A DNA stretch of 41,651 nt from Brachionus plicatilis (taxonomy: Eukaryota > Rotifera > Eurotatoria > Ploima > Brachionidae). Of this stretch, positions 11,520-23,900 are shown one piece after another. Position numbers and translations under genes: made by a program. Each line of letters starts with the position of its first letter. The stretch's first letter is position 1. The stretch lies in NCBI GenBank assembly GCA_010279815.1, contig QEOQ01000451.1, positions 489,206 to 530,856 on the forward strand, given 5' to 3'. The notes under the pieces are model-generated. The model did not search any database, was not told the DNA's origin, and was given only the letters and a program-made list of their open reading frames with translations.

Positions 11520-14500
11520 CTACTTGTGCCATGGTTTTTTATCAATACCTCTATTTTTTTTTATGTGTTCGTAGTGACATTTATCACCGTACAAACACCC
11601 AGTGGTACGCCAAAAATAGCATTCATTTCCATTTACAGGCCCACTTAGTTTTAAACCGTTGCTATCTGCTATTTTTGAAATATTGTCAGTTTTATTTGAT
11701 ATTTGTGAATTTACTATTTTCTTATCATTACCTCTTAAAGCATAAAATTTAAACCCAGAATACTGAAGTGTATTTTTTTTCTTACGTTTTATTGTTGGAT
11801 TGATTTTTTGCTAGAAGGGTTCCAAGAATAGCCGTGTTTGGATTGTCGGGATACTTGATTAAAATTCTTTGACCCTCTAAATTTTTACCCTGGACAAAAA
11901 AAAACAAAATATAAAAATTTAGCCTCACATATTTTAAAAATTATAAAAACTTGTAAATTTAGCATGGCTCTTTGAGCGTCTTCTTTTGTTTTAAAATTAA
12001 CAAATGCGCAGTATTTTTCTGGCAAACATCTTACATTTGACAATTGACCATACTGTGAGAACAAATCGCTTAGCATTTCTTCGTTTACGTTCGGATCAAC
12101 ATTGCCGATCCAGAGCGATGTAGAAGGTGAATTTTGATTATTTGAATTTGAACTAGATTTTGTATTATTAGTGAATTCAATAAATTTTTCTGTCTCTATA
12201 GAATTGGTGGTGGAGCTACTACTGCTTTGGCTTCCGGGTGTTTTTATTTTTAAACCTATTGAACTAGATGCAAGCACAGATTTTAGCTTGGTATTTGACG
12301 TAGTATTCGCTTCGACTTTTTTGGCAAACGGGTTCACTTAAAAAAAAGCGTGAACTAGCACGGAAAAGAGGCCAAAATAATTTCTTACCTTCTTCACCAT
12401 CTATTTCATTTTCGCCGTAATCCAACTCATTATTTTCAATATCAGAGCAGCTTTCGTTAGCTTGAAAAAAAAAACAATCTCAGTTTAGATTTAATCTGAG
12501 GTAAAAATTATTTTCCAGCTTATAAATATTTGTTCAGACGAAAAATAAAATTGATCTTTATTTTTCTCAAATTTTCACAAAAAATAATCATTATCTACAA
12601 TTTTAAACTCACATTTGTCTGTGTCACAACAAGCGAGTATAGCTTCTAAAGCAGCTTGTACAGTACCGTAACTTTTAATAGCGCTTTCCGATTGAGTTTT
12701 AGAAAACCCCATTTCCTAGACAAATAAATGTTGTTTAGCAAGAACGAGAATATTTGTTTGGTCCTATTACTTGTAATTGTAGAGATCTAACTTTGTACAA
12801 TTCTTCTTCTAGCTCAGGATCATCAATATTCTCTATGGTCGAGACAGTTTCATAAGCTTCCTCGGCCTCTTTATAATACTGAAAAAATAGCCAAAAAACT
12901 CTTGTGATTTTCTTTTGCCTAAAACCTACCTTAAGACCATACAGAGCTCTTCCTTTGCGGAAATATCCTTTAGCCCACAGGGGTTCGATCGCAATCGCCT
13001 TATTTGCATCATTCAGAGCCCTAATTTGTTTAAAAGATTAATCTGTAGCTTCTGGGAGGACAAAAAAAGCCTTACTCTTGGAACTGGCCTATTTTATCAA
13101 AGCAGTATGATCGATTTCCGTAAAGTCTTAAATAAATTTAGTTAATCAGCAAAGAAAAGAGGAGGAAATTTTTTGGCATCACCTTTGATCATTTACATCG
13201 TATTTCATGGCCTCGGTAAACTTTTCAACAGCTTTTGAAAATTCGCCTTGTTTGGCCAAATCATTTCCTCTCAGCGCAAGGGTTTGGGCCATTTTTTTGG
13301 CCACAAGCTAAAATGAGCAAAAAAAATTAAAAATTCAGATGAGCCCAATCGGTTAAATGGCCGAAAGGTGGTCATTACAGTGTGTTCGATTTGTTCCTCT
13401 TTGCGGACCAAATGAAAGTGGTTCTCGTGGTTTTCTTCATTGTTATTTTTATCGTTTACTTTAAGTCTGTGGTTTTTATTTATTTGGTCGATTTGTTTAT
13501 GACTCATGTTTGTGTTATTTTGACTATTTAAATTTTTATTATTTATAAAATCATTGTTATTATTCAATTCTAGTAAAGTATTTTTAATCGCGTTTTTTAT
13601 ATCACCGTTTTGGCTCTGACCATTAATAAGTTTATCTAGANNNNNNNNNNNNNNNNNNNNNNNNNNNNNNNNNNNNNNNNNNNNNNNNNNNNNNNNNNNN
13701 NNNNNNNNNNNNNNNNNNNNNNNNNNNNNNNNNNNNNNNNNNNNNNNNNNNNNNNNNNNNNNNNNNNNNNNNNNNNNNNNNNNNNNNNNNNNNNNNNNNN
13801 NNNNNNNNNNNNNNNNNNNNNNNNNNNNNNNNNNNNNNNNNNNNNNNNNNNNNNNNNNNNNNNNNNNNNNNNNNNNNNNNNNNNNNNNNNNNNNNNNNNN
13901 NNNNNNNNNNNNNNNNNNNNNNTAAAACGAGCAAAAAAAATTAAAAATTCAGATGAGCCCAATCGGTTAAATGGCCGAAAGGTGGTCATTACAGTTTGTT
14001 CGATTTGTTCCTCTTTGCGGACCAAATGAAAGTGGTTCTCGTGGTTTTCTTCATTGTTATTTTTATCGTTTACTTTAGGTCTGTGGTTTTTATTTATTTG
14101 GTCGATTTGTTTATGACTCATGTTTGTGTTATTTTGACTATTTAAATTTTTATTATTTATAAAATCATTGTTATTATTCAATTCTAGTAAAGTATTTTTA
14201 ATCGCATTTTTTATATCACCGTTTTGGCTCTGACCATTAATAAGTTTATCTAGAATTAATTTATTAACTCTAGGGCTTTGGTTGAATTTCAGATTACTTT
14301 TTTTCACACTCTCATTTTGAAATACTTGACGATACTGTTCGAACATTTCTTGTAAAGTTATGTCCTTGTCGTTTCTTTCGTTATGTATTAGCTTTCTGAA
14401 CGCTAAGTTAATCGATTTAAATTTCTTATTTTAATGGCAAAAAATTAAATTTAAAAAAAGTTTTTTTTGGTCTACTGTACTTTAAAAGCATCTTGAATAT

Positions 14501-14730
14501 TTTTACTAGTGGTGTATTTTTCCGGATGCCATTTCACGGCTAATTTTTTATAACTCTGCTCGATGGCATCTTTGGATGCGCCTAAAATGGTTGCAAAAAG
14601 TGAGTTTTAAGTTATTTTAAAAACTGTCAGGATATTGATGAATGGACATTTTTGAAGCTGACAGCTGCAAACTGAATTTACCTAATGGCAGGTTTAGTGT
14701 TTCGTACGCTTTTTCGGTTGAAATCGCCAT
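11520..14730 (-). CDS. J-like/TPR/UBA-like/RRM/CCCH multidomain protein, complete
   Basis: Exons: 14682-14730, 14481-14581, 13993-14424, 13183-13307, 13076-13126, 12930-13020, 12771-12878, 12613-12715, 12389-12460, 11951-12336, 11786-11889, 11520-11733; 1836 nt, 611 residues, every phase agrees. Residues 1-70 form a J-domain-like fold (MAISTEKAYETL...YKKLAVKWHPE...FKSINLAFRKL) with HPE at 35-37 where DnaJ proteins have HPD. Then comes an Asn-rich linker, TPRs at about 195-319 (NRSYCFDKIGQFQEALNDA), a UBA-like piece at 320-353 (EMGF...YGTVQAALEAIL), a Ser/Asn-rich linker, an RRM at about 451-522 with RNP2 LWIGNV and RNP1 KYCAFVNF, and a C-terminal CCCH finger C579-x7-C587-x5-C593-x3-H597 ending RGIDKKPW. 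Likely an RNA-binding Hsp70/Hsp90-adaptor-type protein, role unknown. Exon 3 is partly repeated at 13379-13640 across an N gap; leaving that copy out gives a clean frame. I do not recognise a named orthologue. Confidence 0.88.
13309..13640. repeat. Left copy of 332-bp direct repeat abutting the N gap
   Basis: This segment matches 13923-14254 over its full 332 bp without an indel; I count about four substitutions (for example AAAATGAGC against AAAACGAGC). It ends exactly where the Ns begin. It holds the 3' part of exon 3 and the whole following intron of the J/TPR/RRM gene, so it reads as a second allelic contig end rather than a real duplication. Confidence 0.9.
13641..13922. other. Assembly gap (282 N)
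   Basis: A run of unknown bases between two near-identical 332-bp segments. Because the flanks repeat each other, the true gap may be negative, meaning the contigs overlap and nothing is missing. Confidence 0.98.
13923..14254. repeat. Right copy of 332-bp direct repeat abutting the N gap
   Basis: It starts at the first base after the Ns and matches 13309-13640. Continuous with the 5' part of exon 3 (up to 14424), this copy was used for the gene model above. Confidence 0.9.
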
Positions 14731-14902
14731 TTGATTTTTTGTTGCTGAGAATTTTTATAAAATCGCCAAACAGAAAAAAAAAAGAAAAAATTCTAAAATT
14801 CTTCTTTTTTCTTTTCAAATAAAATTTTCTAGTTCAAAAAAAATTTTGAAAAATTCTAATTATTTTTTATAGAATCGGGCGATGAAAATTTGAGAGAATT
14901 AG

Positions 14903-14934
14903 AAAGAAGAGAAAAAGAGAGAGAGAGAGAGAGA
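14903..14934 (-). promoter_or_regulatory. (GA)n/(CT)n tract upstream of the J/TPR/RRM gene
   Basis: A purine run rich in GA repeats (CT on the gene's strand) sits about 175-205 nt upstream of the ATG at 14730. Such tracts are common in promoters or 5' UTRs, but nothing else marks a start site. A regulatory role is inference. Confidence 0.3.
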
Positions 14935-15027
14935 AAATTTTATTTTATTGAAACAACGCTTTTGATTCACTTAGTTATATACATGGCTAAAATTTTAAAA
15001 ATTCAAACTTAAATTACAAAAAATTTG

Positions 15028-15051
15028 CAATCACCTTTTCTTAGGTGATTG
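15028..15051. other. Perfect 9-bp stem-loop
   Basis: CAATCACCT and AGGTGATTG flank a six-base loop TTTCTT. It stands about 300 nt upstream of the J/TPR/RRM start codon in AT-rich DNA. It does not match the histone 3' hairpin. Function unknown. Confidence 0.5.
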
Positions 15052-18000
15052 AAGCTTTAGGTTTTTTAACAACAAAAAAATAATAAAACGAGGCTAATTT
15101 AGATATGTCGACAAAAATAGATACCATTCGGCTTGATTGTCTAATATTTTAAGAATGAGGACTGCTTATTTTAAATTATGTTTGTGCTCTATCAAACTTG
15201 CCAATATTTGCTTTATGGACAATAATTTTTGCTTAATACCAAACAATAAACTTGAAGCCTATTTTTGTCAAAACTTAGGTAAAGAGTTCGTACACTTGAA
15301 ATTTTTGATCTATTTAACCAAAGATGTCCGTGATCAAAAGAACGGATACATTCTAGCTCGATTCTCTAAAGCATTAGAATTCCTTATTTTATTTTAATAA
15401 TTAATTCTTTAGGTCTCCTCTGCTTAAAACTCTAAAATAGTTTATAAATTATGAAAATAAGCATAAAATGCTAGAACTTGATTTAGATTGCGATCAAAAT
15501 AGAAAAATGGTGTTTAGGCATTTTGGTCCCGCGAACATGGACCAATTTTTTCCAAAAATTCAATTACAAAATCAAAAGCCAACAACATGGTAACATGCAC
15601 TTTTTCACATTGGTTCATTCATCCAAATGTTTGTTCCAAATCTATTGCCTCATTCTGAATTATTATAATTTTTTGCTTTGAAAAATATTTTTTATGATAA
15701 AGAAAAAAAACTCTAGACGGCCTCCCAAGTTTGATAATAAATCGTAATATTGTAAAGTATATACATAACATTTGTTTTTGCATGAAAATTTCTCGGCTCA
15801 AAGAAGAACACACAAAATATGAATCCTAGATATTACCTGATTGCATTCCATAATTTATGAGCCCTTTTTTTCCAGAAAAATATTCACAGATAAGCCAAAT
15901 TACCCAATTTAGTCTAAATAAAGGTTAGATTTATTTATTTTAGTTTAAATAGCTTAACAAAAATATGTTTTTGGAACCGAATCTAGACAAAATTTAATTC
16001 GAAATATCAACAAGCAAATTGTTCCTTTTACTTTTTAGACTAAATATTTTTTTGATATTTTAAAAAATTCCATTTTGTATCAAATCAACAAATTAAATTT
16101 CTACTTTTGCCTAATTTTACTCCTACAAATAACAAAATGAAAATCTAGAATAATTTTTTATCTAAACAATTCGTTGTTTCCTTGTTATAAATTTAAATAA
16201 TCTATTTTTAAAATGCAAACGGAACAAGTAATCAAATAGTTTTCTTGAATTAGCTAATCCAAGTAAGCTAGTCATTAATTCAGGTAAACACGTGAAAATA
16301 ATTAAATAATATTTTTGGAAAACTCCATTGAATTTCTGGTTAAGGATACTTACCATGTGTTTGCTTGCTGATAAGGTGGTTTCAATTTTATCTTAATATA
16401 AAATATTGAAAGAAAATAGTTAATTATTTAAATTAATCAGGTATTTAGACACTAACATTATATGATTGTAGCTATGACAACACCGCCAAACTAGCTATTG
16501 CCTATTTGAAGTCATTTTGTTCAATGAATTACTAGATTTATACTTGTTTCATTAGAAACTATCCTAAGTAAAAAATAATCGCAAAATTTGGAATTATTTT
16601 TAGATTTGATTTTTATAATAAAATTTTAACAAAGCACATGTTAGCAAAATAATTAGTAAAATATCTATAAGTAGCATAATTTTTGATGATCAATCAAACA
16701 ACAAACGATGTAAATGTCCTAAAAATATATTCAAATGATCATGTAAAGCGAATAAGACATTGTTAAGACTTTGGTCAAATAAAGCAAGGCTTAACCTAAA
16801 TAACTATTTATAAAACCAAATAATAATGGCTTTCTAAATCTAATATGAACTTATATTCTGGTGTACAGGCTATTTTAAATCTAATAAATATTTTATTTGT
16901 ACTTGTAATTTTATCCTTTTATCTATAAACTATGATTATTGATCCATTTACCAATACTTTTTGCTTGATTTAGGACAAATCACTTAAAATAACTGGATTG
17001 AATTTTATTTTTTGTTTTCTTAAATAAACGCTATTTATAGTTCATGGTATTAAAAAATGTTTAAACTTTTGGATTAAATTTTAAACATGAATTTCGGAAT
17101 TAGAAAAATCTTTTGCATTAAAGAATAAATCGTAGTTTTGATCATGTTTTTTCAAGCGTTGCGACTTGTATAGATTGTATAGTAAAGATTTCTAATTGCA
17201 AAGATCATTAAATCAATTCTGACAATAGCAAACAAAAACAATGTTGCTCAATACAAACATTTGATAGGAGTCTGTTCAAATAGGCATATAATAATTATTC
17301 TTCTCAAGATTATGTATGATGTATTTTTTATCAAAAAAATCAAAAAAATCAAAAATTGTGGCTCAAATAAAAATTTTGAATTTGAAATAAATAAAACGTG
17401 AACGACTGTTATTTTTTTGTTGAAATATCCGACATGTCAAAAAAAAAGCCTGTCGGCAAAAATTTACTTTCGCCTTCTAGCTTGTTAAACTTGCTAAATT
17501 CTCTTTAAATAAATTAAACTGCGAAATATCCCTTCAAGAAATTCACTTTCTTCTTTAAGTAAAATTTATTTCGTTTAGATAAAAAAGAATCACTACCTTG
17601 TACCCGAAATGCAAAGAGTATTGGATTCAAAATTAAAAGAAGATTTTAAGCCATACTTTTAAAAACAACTTTGATTTTAAAAAGGAAATATTTGAAATAT
17701 TCTTAACCTCATTAAAATATGAAAGAAAAATTGATATTTATTATGAATTTTTAGAAATTCTATTATGAAAAATTTGTAAATAATTCCTTCGTTCTATTCA
17801 ATTCAAATCAACAACACATGAAAATATGGTTCTTGTATATGCAAGTTTATTTTAACTTAAAAAGTAGATATTATAATTTTTTTCTTCTCAATTTAAAAAT
17901 GGTATTATTTCTAAAAAATATTCAGTTTTTCCTTTAGCATTTTTTTTTATAATTTAAAAAAATATTAAAATTTTAAAATTAAAATTTAACAAAAATTCAC

Positions 18001-19717
18001 TGTTTAAATAAAAAATAAATTCTTTTGCTATCATACGTTTTGATTTTTTTAAATGTTTAATATGTTTATTTATTTATTTGAAAAATACCTCTTAATTTAA
18101 ATTTTGAAGACGGCCATTAATTAATCGAAACAAGATTTGTTATAATAAAAATTAAATTTTAAATTTACCAGACTTGAAATTAAATTACTAATTAATGCCT
18201 TTTGACGAGATGAATTGTTTTTTAATTTTTTTTAATTAAATTAAAAAAATATTCGTAAAAATCACGTTATTAACATTTTATATTTTCGAGTATGATAGTT
18301 TACAAATTTAAACTAAAACAAATTAAAATTTTTAAATTTGAGGAGAATATATATAAATATTTTATGGAGCTTGTAATTTTATATTATTATTTTTTATTTG
18401 ATTTTTAAAAAATTCCAGTTTAATTTTCCAAAAAATTTAAATGCCTTTTTAATTTATAAATCTTTTATTATGGGTAAGTCCATTAAATTTACACAACTTT
18501 TATTATTGTTTCGATTTGAATTTTTATTCAAAGGTCTATGATAACATAAAAATCTTATTGCAGTAATTCAAAATAAAAATTTCACTCTTCTGCTCCAATA
18601 ATAGCGATTCAAAATATTAGTTATTTATTTTTCATTCTTTATTTTTTGTTGACTTATTTTACTAGATTTACGGTATTGTACTAATTTTTTTTATAAATTT
18701 TCGTTGTTTTACGAAAATAATTTTTCTTAGGTTATTTTAGATAAAAAAAAGTAAAATTATTTTTGATTTGAGATTACTAAACATGTATTCTATTTTTTGA
18801 AAACAAGTAATTTTGCTAAAAATTTCTCCAGAAATGATCAAATTTTCTGAACTTTCAATTTCGCTCTATTTTGGTTGCTGTTAATTGAGCTTATTGAATT
18901 TGGCTTTTTATCAAGAAATTCTTAGCAAAACGAATTTATTAAAAAAGAAAATATTTGTGAGGGTAAGGTTAGGATCAAAAAAATTAATTAACTATTTAAA
19001 ATTTGAAAAACAATTAATTGCTTACAATAAAAACAAATTCTCATGTTAAACTATTCTAAATATTTTTTATTCAGCTATGAAATTTTCGCTTAATTTTATT
19101 TTTCGAAAACTTACCTAGTTTTTGTTTTTTAACTCCCATTAAAGATTGATAATTTTAAGTTGTCGAAATTCAAATTCGGAGTAATCGTTATTATTTATTT
19201 TCATAAAAAAAATCTTTAATAATAAATTAAATTATTTACAGAAAAAATTGAACCATTTGTTTATTCATAAAGACTTTTCGTTTTATTTTTTTTCGTGTGA
19301 TCTGATATTATATCAATAAATAACATCATCTCAAAATTTTTAATTTTCTTAAAAACTTTATTTATCAATGGCCAGAGAAAATATTTATCAAAAATTAATT
19401 AAAATAATTAGTCAATTTAAGCTAACTCAAACAATTTGATTTTTGTTGTTTAGCTTCAGACTTAAAATTACAAATTATTTCGGCCTTTTAGTTTGGAAAA
19501 TTATGATGATTATTTTAAAAGAATAAATTTTAAAAGCTTATTTAACAAAAAGTTTAATTGACTGTCGCATGAAAAATAAATTTGATGAATTTCTTTATTG
19601 AGAAAAGCAGACTTTAACAAAATAGTAAAATAATTTATTAAAAATTCTAAAAGCTTAATTTTTCAAAATAAATCAATTAAATCATTTTCGTTTTGTATCA
19701 GATAAAAGAAACATGTA
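15052..19717. other. Intergenic AT-rich DNA, no gene seen
   Basis: Both strands were read. A plus-strand open frame near 15137-15397 and a minus-strand frame near 15619-15813 (with GRPSR, an AT-hook-like string) lie in slightly less AT-rich sequence, but neither resembles a known protein or has convincing splice partners. From about 16000 to 19700 I see only AT-rich sequence with short A/T runs. Confidence 0.5.
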
Positions 19718-20380
19718 TTTAAAGCAAATAGTGTTCTTGGACAAATCAAGAACTCATTTGTATGCCTAGATCAGGCTACATTGAAACTTTTATACACTAG
19801 TCTCGTAAGACCACATCTTGAATACGCAGTGAGTATGTGGAGTCCTGAACAAAGTCCGACATATTAATTTTGGAAAGGGTGCAAAGAAGTGCAACAAAAT
19901 TAGTCAAATCGTTAAGGAACGTTTCATATGAGGATAAACTAAATACATTGGGACTTACAAGTCTAGAAGATCGTAGAACTCGAGGAGACCTTATTTAAAT
20001 GTACAAAATAATCAATGGCTTTAAGAAAATTAATCTAGTGAATGGTATCAATTCTGCTAAAAGTTTGGCACTAAATTTAAGAAGGAAGAATAATATGAGA
20101 CTTACAAAAGAGAATTGGCCGAACGCGGCTCATACAGATACAATTTCTTCACAAATCGAGTAGTATCGAAATGGAATAACCTGTCACAGGACAGTGCCAG
20201 TTCTAAATCAATCAACAGTTTCAAATCAAGGATAGACAATGAATTGTTTGGCAATGGGCACAATAAGAGAAGAAAGATTGTCAAAGTCCTCCAGGGGCTA
20301 AATGCCGAAAAGCGTTAGTATAGCATAGCTATACTACAGTCTCAGCACTACTTTTACTACTACTACTTGATTCAGATATT
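19718..20380 (+). mobile_element. 3' end of a decayed non-LTR retrotransposon (LINE)
   Basis: The plus strand encodes the C-terminal part of a reverse-transcriptase polyprotein in three frames. The pieces are LLYTSLVRPHLEYAVSMWSP (first frame, stop at 19865), then [20 protein letters not shown] and [14 protein letters not shown] (second frame, one internal TAA), then YRYNFFTNRVVSKWNNLSQ and SINSFKSRIDNELF, ending in TAG at 20316-20318. This order is standard for CR1/Jockey-like LINE ORF2 tails. At least two frameshifts and two stops make it dead. After the stop come an 8-bp stem-loop (20317-20335, AGTATAGC/GCTATACT) and a short TAC-repeat tail near 20355-20370, which marks the 3' end. The copy is 5'-truncated, as usual for LINEs. 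Confidence 0.88.
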
Positions 20381-20940
20381 CATTCATTTTTTAATAATTT
20401 AACAAATTCTGGAAATTAATAATTTCATTAACTGTTCAATAAATTTTATACTATCCTCCAATAGAGGTCAAATCCATTTATTTATATCCAGGACAATAAT
20501 TAATGCTAGAATAATTACAACATTAAAAAAATTTTTTTAAAAATTGTAATCCAAAAAATGAATTGTATTTTACTAAAATTTTATTATTTTAATATTATTC
20601 GAAAAAACATTTAAATAAATAAAAAACGTGTCGATCGTTTTTAATTATCCTAAAAATAATTTGCTGCTTCTTCACAGGCTATCTACAATTGATATTCTAT
20701 ATAATCAAAAAATGACAAAAAGTGTAAATAAATTGGCCAGATAAAATCGATTAAAAACAAATTTATTTAACATCAGATTTCAAACGCAAAAAATTGTTTA
20801 CTCTTTCCATTAAAATCGAGATCTAAAAAAATTAATTTAAAACTCAATTATTTTTTTTTAAAGTTGAATTTTTTATCATAAAATTTCAAAATTTAAAATT
20901 CAACTTTTATCATTTTTTTTATAAATTTAAAACATACTTT
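20381..20940. other. Intergenic DNA 3' of INPP5A
   Basis: Plain AT-rich sequence between the LINE tail and the INPP5A stop codon. It should include the INPP5A 3' UTR; no canonical AATAAA was found close to the stop on the minus strand. Confidence 0.5.
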
Positions 20941-23900
20941 TTATTTTGGATTATTGAAATCGATGCAACTTTCATCGTTATTGTTCACATTTTCGTATCG
21001 ATTACCATTTTTCAGAAATCGATCATCTAATTTTAAATGAATGTTTTTACTCGTTTTATAAGATGAATGGCATTGATTAAATAAAAGAAGTTTTTTGAAC
21101 GTGGTATGCTTGTATAAGGTTATTTTGAGAAGTTTGTGCGTGCAAGAGAGAGTTAAAAATCTTTGAACTGTTCTTAATGTGGTCAACGATTTAGACGATT
21201 GATCAAAAAAGTCTAAATTATCAACTAAGTCTTTACCTTCAGTTTTAATGGATTTAGTTAGTTCACTAATTGTATTTTGTAAATAAGCCATTAAATGATC
21301 AAATTTATAAAAATTTCCATTTAAAGTATTCAAGAAAAATATTGAAAAAAAATTTTTCTCTGAGACAAATTTTTCAAGATTGTCACAATTTTTTTCATCC
21401 AAACCACTTAAAGCACATGTTTCACAATTAAACGCATTAACACAATCTAGTTGCAGTATAATTTCAATAGTTGATTTTAGCCAAAAATTAAGGTTTATTA
21501 TTTTTGGAGATGGACATTTTGGCTTTGGAACTAAGTCTAAATTTTGGATTAAATATTGAGCGTACTTCGAAAACAGTTCTTTGTGTTTTATCAAAGAGAT
21601 ATTATTAAACAAAGCGTTATCGTGAAAGTCTGCCATTAGGTCATTAAAATTAAAGAGTTTATTATTCAAGTAGGTATAATTGAGCGGATAGGCAAGCGTG
21701 TTTATATTATTAATAATAATATTACTGTATTTTGGATCAGCTTTGTCAATCACATGAGCTTTTTGTTCGAATAGTTTAAAGAACAAATAAATGGGCTTAA
21801 AAAAATTTTTAATCAAATGTTTATGAGTTTTTTTTTCAATTTTACCTTATGGTCCCCCATGCAAGTGTTTTCACCAATCATGCCGTATTCCAGGCATTCA
21901 GAACTACGCTCTATAGATTTCATAAAATCTTTGTTCATAATTATTCGGTCGCACCAAGCTGGACATCTAGATTCCATGTATTTATCAGGCTGTTCAAACT
22001 CTTCCATAAATGGGTAACTTGGCGGAAAGTCTCGTTCAACTTCATACAAACCCTCTTCGAACAGAGATAATTCAATGTCATATTTCAAAAGCTAAGAATA
22101 AAATAATCAATAAATCATTTAATAAATAAATTAAAAGATTAATTTACATCTTTTTTAACATCTTGTATTGTAGATTCATAATGCCATTTAAATTTTTTTT
22201 CCTCTATTGTAAATACGTCTTTATCATCTGAAGCTTTGCAAATAACTTTAATCAACTTATCATTGTTATCTTTAAATTCGATCAGATTTTGTTTGTTTGA
22301 AAAGTCCTTTTTTATAAATTGTAAGAATTAAATTTAATTTTTGGAAATTTTTTTTACATCAACTAGAGCTGCCAAGTCAAGTCGAAAGTTAAAGTCACCG
22401 AAAATAGCAAACATGACTTGTTCGCTTCCATTTAAATTTTTTTCTTTGATTTTCTTGATTGAGTATTCCAAAGCTCGCTTTCGGTTTGAGCTGTACAGAG
22501 ATGGTGTTGTTTTCATGGCAACCAAATTTGATGGATCGTGGAATAAATGAATATTTACCAGATCTATATCTCTAATTAAAAAATAATTATAGTACATAAT
22601 AATTTTTCTTTTGTAGAATTACTGATTTCTTATCTTCCATTTCGTTTGTACAAAGCCTTTTCTCGACCATTGAAACTATTTAAAACTTGATAGATTAGAA
22701 TCAAATATTTTTTTGGTCAAAATTACATCAGTGAAAAAATGTTTCATAAATCTTTCTTTAAAAATCAAATGATTGCCATTCAAGTTTCCGCTGAATATTT
22801 GTCTAGAAGTATAATTGAAGTAATATTTTTCTTTAATAAAAATAATAAAATAATGGTTCATTGGCTCTTAAAAAAAAATTTAATACCACTGAAATTGTAA
22901 AGTTGAACTTCTTCATCTTTCAAATTGTTGTGAATTAGGTAAACGTTACACAAGCTCTAAAAAAATAAATTTTTATTGCTGATTTATGTTTTATTTTTAA
23001 AATTGTTTTTAAAAAAATCATCTAAATATTTTTAAATCCAAAAAATGATTTAATTTATAAAATTTAAATCTGCCTCTTAATTCTAGAATATTTTCCAGTA
23101 TATTATTAAAATAAATACATGTTGTGGTTAAGGCTTTATGTTTTTCTGTCAATTAATTTCACAAAAATCAATTAATATTTTATTCAAAACGTCAATTAAA
23201 ATAAGTAAAAATCAATTGATAATTTGCAAATCAATAAAATAGTTCAAAAATCAATTAATTAAACAAAGGTCAATTTTAAATTAAAGAAATTCATAAAACC
23301 AAAGATTTGTTAATAGAATATTCTTATGTCAATTAAAAAAATTTTTTTTAATTAATTCTATTATGGAATCATTAGAAATAATAAAAATGTAAATAAAATT
23401 TACATGGAAAAAATGAAAAAAATATCAGAAAAAAAATCAAAAATTGTTGTTTGGCTCAGCAAATTTAAAAAAAACCAAAGTTGAATTAATAGCGTTATTT
23501 TCCATACCAAGCTTTAGACATTACTTTGAGACAAGACCTGTTGGAAGACTGAAAACATCTGATTAATTTTTTTGTTAAAATTTTCTATAAACTCTTATTT
23601 GATAAAACTTCAATTTTTATTAATAATTTTTTTATTTAATTGATAATTAAAATTTTAAATGATAAAATAAAAATTAATTGACTTTTGTTTATTAAATTTA
23701 TTGAGGTTTATTTTTTTAATTAATTGATTTTTGAAAAATCAATTGACGGAAAATCATAATGCCTTGTGGTTAAAAAAACAGCTTGTTGTACTTGATGATA
23801 CGGATTCGAATCCTAGTCAAGTGATAATAATGTAACGTTAAAAATAAATATCGATTTGAGCTTTTGCTTTTAGTGTTGAGCTTCTACTTGCCAACTGTTT

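Noticed and set aside
11531..11752. Plus-strand open frame of 73 codons
   Set aside because: It lies opposite the CCCH-finger exon of the J/TPR/RRM gene, which has clear zinc ligands and matching splice phase; the plus frame is a shadow.
11782..11784. TAA as the stop codon of the J/TPR/RRM gene
   Set aside because: The same bases form a good splice donor (AC/GTAAGA), and splicing to 11733 adds an in-phase CCCH finger ending RGIDKKPW, so the earlier stop is intronic.
13632..14346. Long frames through the N run
   Set aside because: Unknown bases are read as open codons; the apparent length is an artefact.
20102..20284. Minus-strand open frame over the LINE tail
   Set aside because: The plus strand carries recognisable reverse-transcriptase C-terminal motifs; the minus frame is its reverse.
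22861..22886. 20-nt intron between INPP5A exons (GTATTA to TTTAAG)
   Set aside because: Too short for splicing; using the acceptor at 22831 gives a 56-nt intron and a better alignment.
23764..23840. Functional tRNA gene
   Set aside because: The B box is good but the anticodon stem, acceptor stem and T-stem pair poorly, and the 5' part is broken by a transposon.
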